From assembly GCA_002862645.1 (NCBI GenBank), contig PKDQ01000025.1, forward strand, positions 1-53,966: a stretch of DNA of 53,966 nt. Reading direction: 5' to 3'. The stretch's first letter is position 1; each line of letters starts with the position of its first letter. Below are positions 49,846 through 53,966 of this stretch, one piece after another. This DNA comes from Flavobacteriaceae bacterium (GTDB taxonomy: Bacteria > Bacteroidota > Bacteroidia > Flavobacteriales > Flavobacteriaceae). The position numbers were made by a program, and so were the translations under genes. The notes below the pieces were generated by a model. It had not been told where the DNA came from and ran no database searches. It saw only the letters and a list, made by a program, of their open reading frames with translations.

Positions 49846-51735
49846 ATGAATAATTTGGCACATCAGTCATTGGCCGCTTATGATGAAGCAAAGCAACAAG
49901 CATCAGAACAAACGGAAGCTTTTTGGGAAACGATAGCTAGTCAATTTGAATGGCACCAAAAGTGGGATAAGACCCTTGAGTATGATTTCCATAAACCAGA
50001 AGTAAAATGGTTTTTAGGCGGTAAAGTAAACATCACCGAAAACTGTCTTGATCGCCATCTAATCACTCAGCCTGATCAAACTGCAATAATTTTTGAGCCA
50101 AACGATCCAAAAGAAGCAGCACAACATATTTCATATAAGGAACTCCACAGCCGTGTTTGCCAAGTAGCCAATATGTTGAAATCAAATGGAGCAAAAAAAG
50201 GAGATAGGATATGTCTCTATATGCCTATGGTTCCCGAGCTAGCCATTACCGTTTTAGCCTGCGCGCGTATTGGTGCCATTCACTCTGTAGTATTTGCTGG
50301 TTTTTCAGCCGCCGCCCTAGCTGCAAGAATAAACGATGCCGACTGTAGCCTACTGGTAACGGCAGATGGTGGATTCCGCGGTGCTAAAGTAACTCCGCTA
50401 AAAGATATTGCAGACGATGCATTAACGCACTGCTCAACCATAAAGACTTCTATTGTGCTTAAACGCACAGGCCAAGAAGTAGCTTGGAATGATATAGATG
50501 TTTGGTGGCACGAGGCTTTAGAGGAAGTGGACGACAACTGTCCTGCTGAAATCATGGATAGCGAAGATCCATTGTTCATATTATATACTTCTGGTTCAAC
50601 AGGAAAACCCAAAGGAATGGTTCATACATGTGGTGGATACATGGTTTACACTGCTTATTCCTTTCAAAATGTTTTCCAATATAAAAAAGGCGATATTTAT
50701 TGGTGTACTGCCGATATCGGGTGGATTACGGGGCATTCCTACATCGTATACGGTCCCTTGGCTGTTGGAGCAACAACACTAATGTTTGAAGGGGTTCCTT
50801 CATATCCTACTTATGATCGTTTTTGGGAGGTGTGCGCTAAACACAAGGTCAATCAGTTTTATACGGCACCCACTGCCATACGAGCGTTGCAAAAGTACCC
50901 AGTTAACTTGGTCAACAAACACGATTTATCTTCACTTAAAGTGCTGGGCTCTGTTGGGGAACCCATTAATGCTGAAGCATGGCACTGGTATGACGATCAC
51001 GTAGGTAAGAATAAGTGCCCCATAGTGGATACTTGGTGGCAAACCGAAACGGGAGGTATTTTGATAACCTCATTAGCTGGTGTAACATCACAGAAGCCTA
51101 CCTATGCCACACTCCCCATGCCGGGCATTCAAGCAGTTTTGCTAGACCAAGAGGGGAATGAATTGGCTGGTGAAAACGAAGGAATTTTAGCCATCAAGCA
51201 TCCTTGGCCTTCAATTGCCCGTACCATTTGGGGTGACCACGAACGCTATAAAAATGTGTATTTCAGTGCCTATCCAGGTTATTATTTTCCTGGTGATGGT
51301 GCCTTACGCGACGCAAAAGGCAATTACCGTATTACAGGCAGGGTAGATGATGTGGTGATTGTTTCTGGACATAATCTCGGAACGGCACCTATTGAAAATG
51401 CACTTAACGAACACCCTAATGTTGTAGAAAGTGCAGTTGTTGGTTTTTCTCATGATGTTAAAGGGAATGCACTACACGCATTTGTCATTGTACGTAGCAG
51501 AGCAGACGAAAATGAAACAATAAAAAACGAGCTACGCGCTCTTGTAGCAAAAACCATAGGGCCAATCGCTAAACCAGACCGCATACAGGTGGTAAGTGGA
51601 CTTCCTAAAACGCGAAGTGGTAAAATCATGCGTCGCATACTGCGCAAGTTAGCAGCAGGCGAACACGATCAATTGGGTGATATTTCTACATTGTTAAACC
51701 CAGAGGTTGTGGAGGAGATTAAGCGAAATAGCTAA
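49846..51735 (+). CDS. acs: acetyl-CoA synthetase
   Basis: The enzyme makes acetyl-CoA from acetate, ATP and CoA. The 629-aa product (E. coli 652) has FLGGKVNITENCLDRHL, YMPMVPELAITVLACARIGA and IHSVVFAGFSA. The AMP-forming motif YTSGSTGKPKGMVHTCGGYM, WWQTETGGI, YYFPGDGALRDAKGNYRITG, and KTRSGKIMRRILRKLAAGE follow, the last with the acetylation-regulated Lys. A TACTTTCG sequence at 49822-49829 is a poor -7 match. Its 3' end overlaps the convergent M42 peptidase by 17 bp. Confidence 0.96.
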   Translation: MNNLAHQSLAAYDEAKQQASEQTEAFWETIASQFEWHQKWDKTLEYDFHKPEVKWFLGGKVNITENCLDRHLITQPDQTAIIFEPNDPKEAAQHISYKELHSRVCQVANMLKSNGAKKGDRICLYMPMVPELAITVLACARIGAIHSVVFAGFSAAALAARINDADCSLLVTADGGFRGAKVTPLKDIADDALTHCSTIKTSIVLKRTGQEVAWNDIDVWWHEALEEVDDNCPAEIMDSEDPLFILYTSGSTGKPKGMVHTCGGYMVYTAYSFQNVFQYKKGDIYWCTADIGWITGHSYIVYGPLAVGATTLMFEGVPSYPTYDRFWEVCAKHKVNQFYTAPTAIRALQKYPVNLVNKHDLSSLKVLGSVGEPINAEAWHWYDDHVGKNKCPIVDTWWQTETGGILITSLAGVTSQKPTYATLPMPGIQAVLLDQEGNELAGENEGILAIKHPWPSIARTIWGDHERYKNVYFSAYPGYYFPGDGALRDAKGNYRITGRVDDVVIVSGHNLGTAPIENALNEHPNVVESAVVGFSHDVKGNALHAFVIVRSRADENETIKNELRALVAKTIGPIAKPDRIQVVSGLPKTRSGKIMRRILRKLAAGEHDQLGDISTLLNPEVVEEIKRNS

Positions 51736-52801
51736 ATGTCTCTCCTTTTTTGATTGTCTGTAGCGTTTCGTATATCAGTTTGATTACATTTTCTACATCC
51801 TCTTGGTGTACCATTTCTACCGTAGTGTGCATGTATTTTAGTGGTAATGAAATAAGCGCTGATGGGACCCCACCGTTGCTGTAAGCAAAGGCATCTGTAT
51901 CTGTTCCGGTATATCTTGAAGAAGCCAAACGTTGGAATGCAATCTTTTTTGCTTCGGCAGTGTCAATAATGCGATCGCGCAACAGCTGCTGTACGGCAGG
52001 GGCGTAAGAGATTACAGGTCCTTTCCCTATTGTATTGTCCCCTTGTTTTTTTGGATCAATCATCGGAGTAGAGGTGTCGTGACATACGTCTGTTACGATA
52101 GCTACGTCTGGTTTGATGGTCTGTGTAATCATCTCAGCTCCTCGAAGTCCAATTTCTTCTTGAACCGAATTGGTTATGTATAATCCAAAAGGCAATTCAA
52201 CCTTATTTTCTTTAAGTAAGCGTGCTACTTCAGCAATCATAAACCCACCAATGCGGTTATCAAGGGCTCGACATACAAATTTATTTTTGTTCAGTACTTG
52301 AAAAGTATCGGGGTAAGTAATAACACAGCCCACATGGATGCCCATTTTTTCTACTTCTTCTTTTTTTGCAGCACCAACATCGATCGTAATATTTTCAAGT
52401 TTTGGCGTTTCTTCCTTTCCAGCCATCCTCGTATGAATAGCTGGCCAGCCAAACACGCCCTTTACGATGCCTTTTTTTGTATGGATGTTTACCCATTTAG
52501 ATGGAGCAATCATGTGGTCGCTACCGCCATTTCGTATAACAGAAATCAAGCCTTTGTCGGAAATATAGTTGACGTACCAGGAGATTTCGTCAGAATGTGC
52601 TTCAATTACCACTTTGAATTTTGCTTTGGGGTTGATAACACCAACAGCTGTGCCATAGGTATCGGTTATAAAGTCATCGACATAAGGCTCTAGATAGTTC
52701 ATCCAAATTTTTTGACTTTCCCATTCATATCCTGTGGGAGCAGGGTTATTAAGGTATTGTGCTAGAAATGCGTGTGACTTTTTATTTAAAATACTATTCA
52801 T
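51719..52801 (-). CDS. M42-family metallopeptidase (aminopeptidase/FrvX-like)
   Basis: The 360-aa product has the M42 co-catalytic zinc marks: VVIEAHSDEISWYVNYIS (first His/Asp), CRALDNRIGGFMIAEVARLL (bridging Asp), TNSVQEEIGLRGAEM (catalytic Glu pair), VAIVTDVCHDTS and TGTDTDAFAYSNGGVPSALI. The N-terminus LAQYLNNPAPTGYEWESQKI is the normal family opening. These proteins form large tetrahedral aminopeptidase shells in the cytosol and trim peptides. It starts 68 bp from the divergent DUF4294 gene. Confidence 0.92.
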   Translation of the reverse strand: MNSILNKKSHAFLAQYLNNPAPTGYEWESQKIWMNYLEPYVDDFITDTYGTAVGVINPKAKFKVVIEAHSDEISWYVNYISDKGLISVIRNGGSDHMIAPSKWVNIHTKKGIVKGVFGWPAIHTRMAGKEETPKLENITIDVGAAKKEEVEKMGIHVGCVITYPDTFQVLNKNKFVCRALDNRIGGFMIAEVARLLKENKVELPFGLYITNSVQEEIGLRGAEMITQTIKPDVAIVTDVCHDTSTPMIDPKKQGDNTIGKGPVISYAPAVQQLLRDRIIDTAEAKKIAFQRLASSRYTGTDTDAFAYSNGGVPSALISLPLKYMHTTVEMVHQEDVENVIKLIYETLQTIKKGETFSYFA

Positions 52802-52856
52802 TGTGGTTTTTTAATTAAGTATGCTAAATTACAACATATAGGTAAAACAATCTTAC

Positions 52857-52864
52857 TACTTTTG
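52857..52864 (+). promoter_or_regulatory. promoter -7 element of the DUF4294 gene
   Basis: TACTTTTG fits TAnnTTTG and ends 5 bp before the ATG, leaving nearly no leader. Confidence 0.45.
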
Positions 52865-52869
52865 AACAC

Positions 52870-53475
52870 ATGAATAAACTACTTTATGTAGGAGTTTTAA
52901 TTTTGGCTTGCAGTGTATATGGTCAGCAAACCCAACCTGTATATATTATAAATGGCGATACCTTGACCAAACCTTATATTGATTTAAGGGAAGTAGTCGT
53001 GCTTCCAAGCATAAAATTTAAGAGTTATGACGATTATGTCGCTTACTACAGGCTCCAAAGACGCACTGTAAAAGTATATCCTTATGCTAAACTTGCAGCA
53101 GAACGGTTGGCGACTTTGAACCAACGTTTGGCAAATGTTAATCGAAAACGCACCAAAAAACGGTATGCCAAGCGTGTGGAAAACTATCTAGATGACGAGT
53201 TTAAGGACGAATTAAAGCAACTTTCTCGCTCAGAAGGACGTATTTTGATCAAACTTATCCATAGGGAAACGGGTTTTACGGCCCATGAATTGATAAAAAA
53301 ACTACGTAACGGCTGGCGTGCTTTTATCTACCAAACCACAGCAAAAATGTTTGATATTAATATCAAAACTAGCTATAATCCAACTGATGTTGAGGAAGAT
53401 GCGTTAATAGAGTATATATTGCAAAAAGCTTTTGCTGAAGGCCTGTTAGAACCAGCGGATAAAAAAAGTAAATAA
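52870..53475 (+). CDS. DUF4294 secreted protein
   Basis: The 201-aa product has a signal peptide (MNKLLYVGVLILACSVYGQQ), a short strand region with YIDLREVVVLPSIKFKSYDD, then a long basic helical part (RRTVKVYPYAKLAAERLATL and RLANVNRKRTKKRYAKRVEN). It closes with RILIKLIHRETGFTAHELIK and RNGWRAFIYQTTAKMFDINI. This is the DUF4294 layout, found in Bacteroidota next to M42 peptidases. Function is unknown; it is probably periplasmic. It is the last gene before the rRNA operon. Confidence 0.88.
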   Translation: MNKLLYVGVLILACSVYGQQTQPVYIINGDTLTKPYIDLREVVVLPSIKFKSYDDYVAYYRLQRRTVKVYPYAKLAAERLATLNQRLANVNRKRTKKRYAKRVENYLDDEFKDELKQLSRSEGRILIKLIHRETGFTAHELIKKLRNGWRAFIYQTTAKMFDINIKTSYNPTDVEEDALIEYILQKAFAEGLLEPADKKSK

Positions 53476-53481
53476 AGTTAG

Positions 53482-53510
53482 TTTGTAAGATTAAAAGCGT
53501 TGTATATTTG
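53482..53510 (+). promoter_or_regulatory. rRNA operon promoter P1
   Basis: TTTG at 53482-53485 and TATATTTG at 53503-53510 with a 17-bp spacer fit the Bacteroidota consensus. It lies about 254 bp before the 16S start. Confidence 0.7.
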
Positions 53511-53574
53511 CAGTCGGCAAAAAAACTGTGGGTCACGACCAAAAAAAGAATTTTAATTTTTTTTCATTGTGGGG

Positions 53575-53604
53575 TTGTGTAATCCGAAAAGCAGCGTATA
53601 TTTG
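53575..53604 (+). promoter_or_regulatory. rRNA operon promoter P2
   Basis: TTG at 53575-53577 and TATATTTG at 53597-53604 have a 19-bp spacer. The sequence after each -7 element is GCA. P1 and P2 are 94 bp apart. Confidence 0.7.
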
Positions 53605-53763
53605 CAACCGCTTTCAAAAATGGAAGTAACAAAAAGTTCATTGAATTATTGAGAATGACAGCGCGTATTAATTGCGAGAGCAATTATAAATACGAATAGT
53701 AAAACAATCATGAGACAGCTCTAATTTGTCAATTTTTTTGTTGTTAATTTTATTTAAAATTAT

Positions 53764-53966
53764 ACAATGAAGAGTTTGATCCTGGCTCAGGATGAACGCT
53801 AGCGGCAGGCCTAACACATGCAAGTCGAACGGTAACATAGATTGCTTGCAATCTGATGACGAGTGGCGCACGGGTGCGTAACGCGTATGCAATCTACCTT
53901 TTACAGGAGAATAGCCCAGAGAAATTTGGAATAATGCTCCATAATATCATTTATCAGCATTGGTTT
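53764..53966 (+). rRNA. rrs: 16S ribosomal RNA, 5' part
   Basis: The 5' end of 16S is recognised by TGAAGAGTTTGATCCTGGCT, then GATGAACGCTAGCGGCAGGC, the ACATGCAAGTCGAACGG helix and GAGTGGCGCACGGGTGCGTA. The CTAGCGGCAGGC and GTAACGCGTATGCAATCTAC wording is typical of Flavobacteriaceae. The gene runs off the right edge; about 203 of some 1500 bases are present. The upstream leader (53605-53763) has no gene and should hold the processing stem and antitermination signals. Confidence 0.97.

Overview
The window is chromosomal DNA of a Bacteroidota bacterium, most likely a marine member of the Flavobacteriaceae. The evidence is the 5' end of a 16S rRNA gene at the right edge, with flavobacterial-type sequence; repeated TAnnTTTG promoter elements, the Bacteroidota sigma-A -7 motif; type III glutamine synthetase; a very long SecA and a long NusB; a DnaJ with a reduced zinc finger; a cyclophilin-FKBP fusion; and DUF4294, DUF1573 and DUF2795 proteins. 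Genus cannot be named from what is visible.

Layout. (1) 1-2476 is a small AT-rich accessory patch that looks partly decayed: a 5'-truncated GntR-type sensor domain, a TonB-like gene flanked by two copies of a relic C-terminal tail, an internally repeated protein with an apparent frameshift, a small membrane protein and a phage-type small protein. It abuts the 3' end of tRNA-Arg(ACG). (2) 2793-17344 holds core genes interleaved with two nitrogen-assimilation loci: divergent glutamine synthetases (GSII and GSIII) at 3794-7218, and a porin-amt-(terminator)-glnK-amt series at 13158-17164. Between them are purM, a cytochrome-b561-like/YceI pair, prfA, pyrF, a hydrolase and purU. (3) 17345-29500 carries crcB, a MazG-like pyrophosphohydrolase, branched-chain aminotransferase, grpE-dnaJ, mscS, an AAA+ response regulator without a DNA-binding domain, an M28 peptidase, MATE pump, PAP2 phosphatase, msrA and a glycosyltransferase. 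(4) 29489-38624 is mainly envelope biogenesis: secA, lnt, pssA, lptB, tatC, kdsD, plus a cobalamin adenosyltransferase. (5) 38686-53475 holds recQ, the fused PPIase, a peroxiredoxin-like protein, an ABC exporter, nusB-DUF1573-yajC, pyrD, M3 and M42 peptidases, acs and DUF4294. (6) 53476-53966 is the leader and start of an rRNA operon with two tandem promoters.

The most interesting signal is regulatory. Both nitrogen loci carry a pair of C-tract/G-tract inverted repeats (ACCC[C]...[G]GGGT, tracts about 15 bp apart). In both places the two sites are about 53 bp apart, close to five helical turns, and the proximal site lies 11-14 bp upstream of an identical TATTTTTG -7 element that lacks a recognisable -33 TTG. 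This suggests a shared nitrogen regulator acting on glutamine synthetases, two Amt channels, a PII protein and an outer-membrane barrel. The regulator itself is not identified here.

Genes are tightly packed. Six convergent pairs overlap at their 3' ends, three of them by an interlocked four-base CTAR stop pair. All calls rest on reading sequence and translations by eye; no database search was run.
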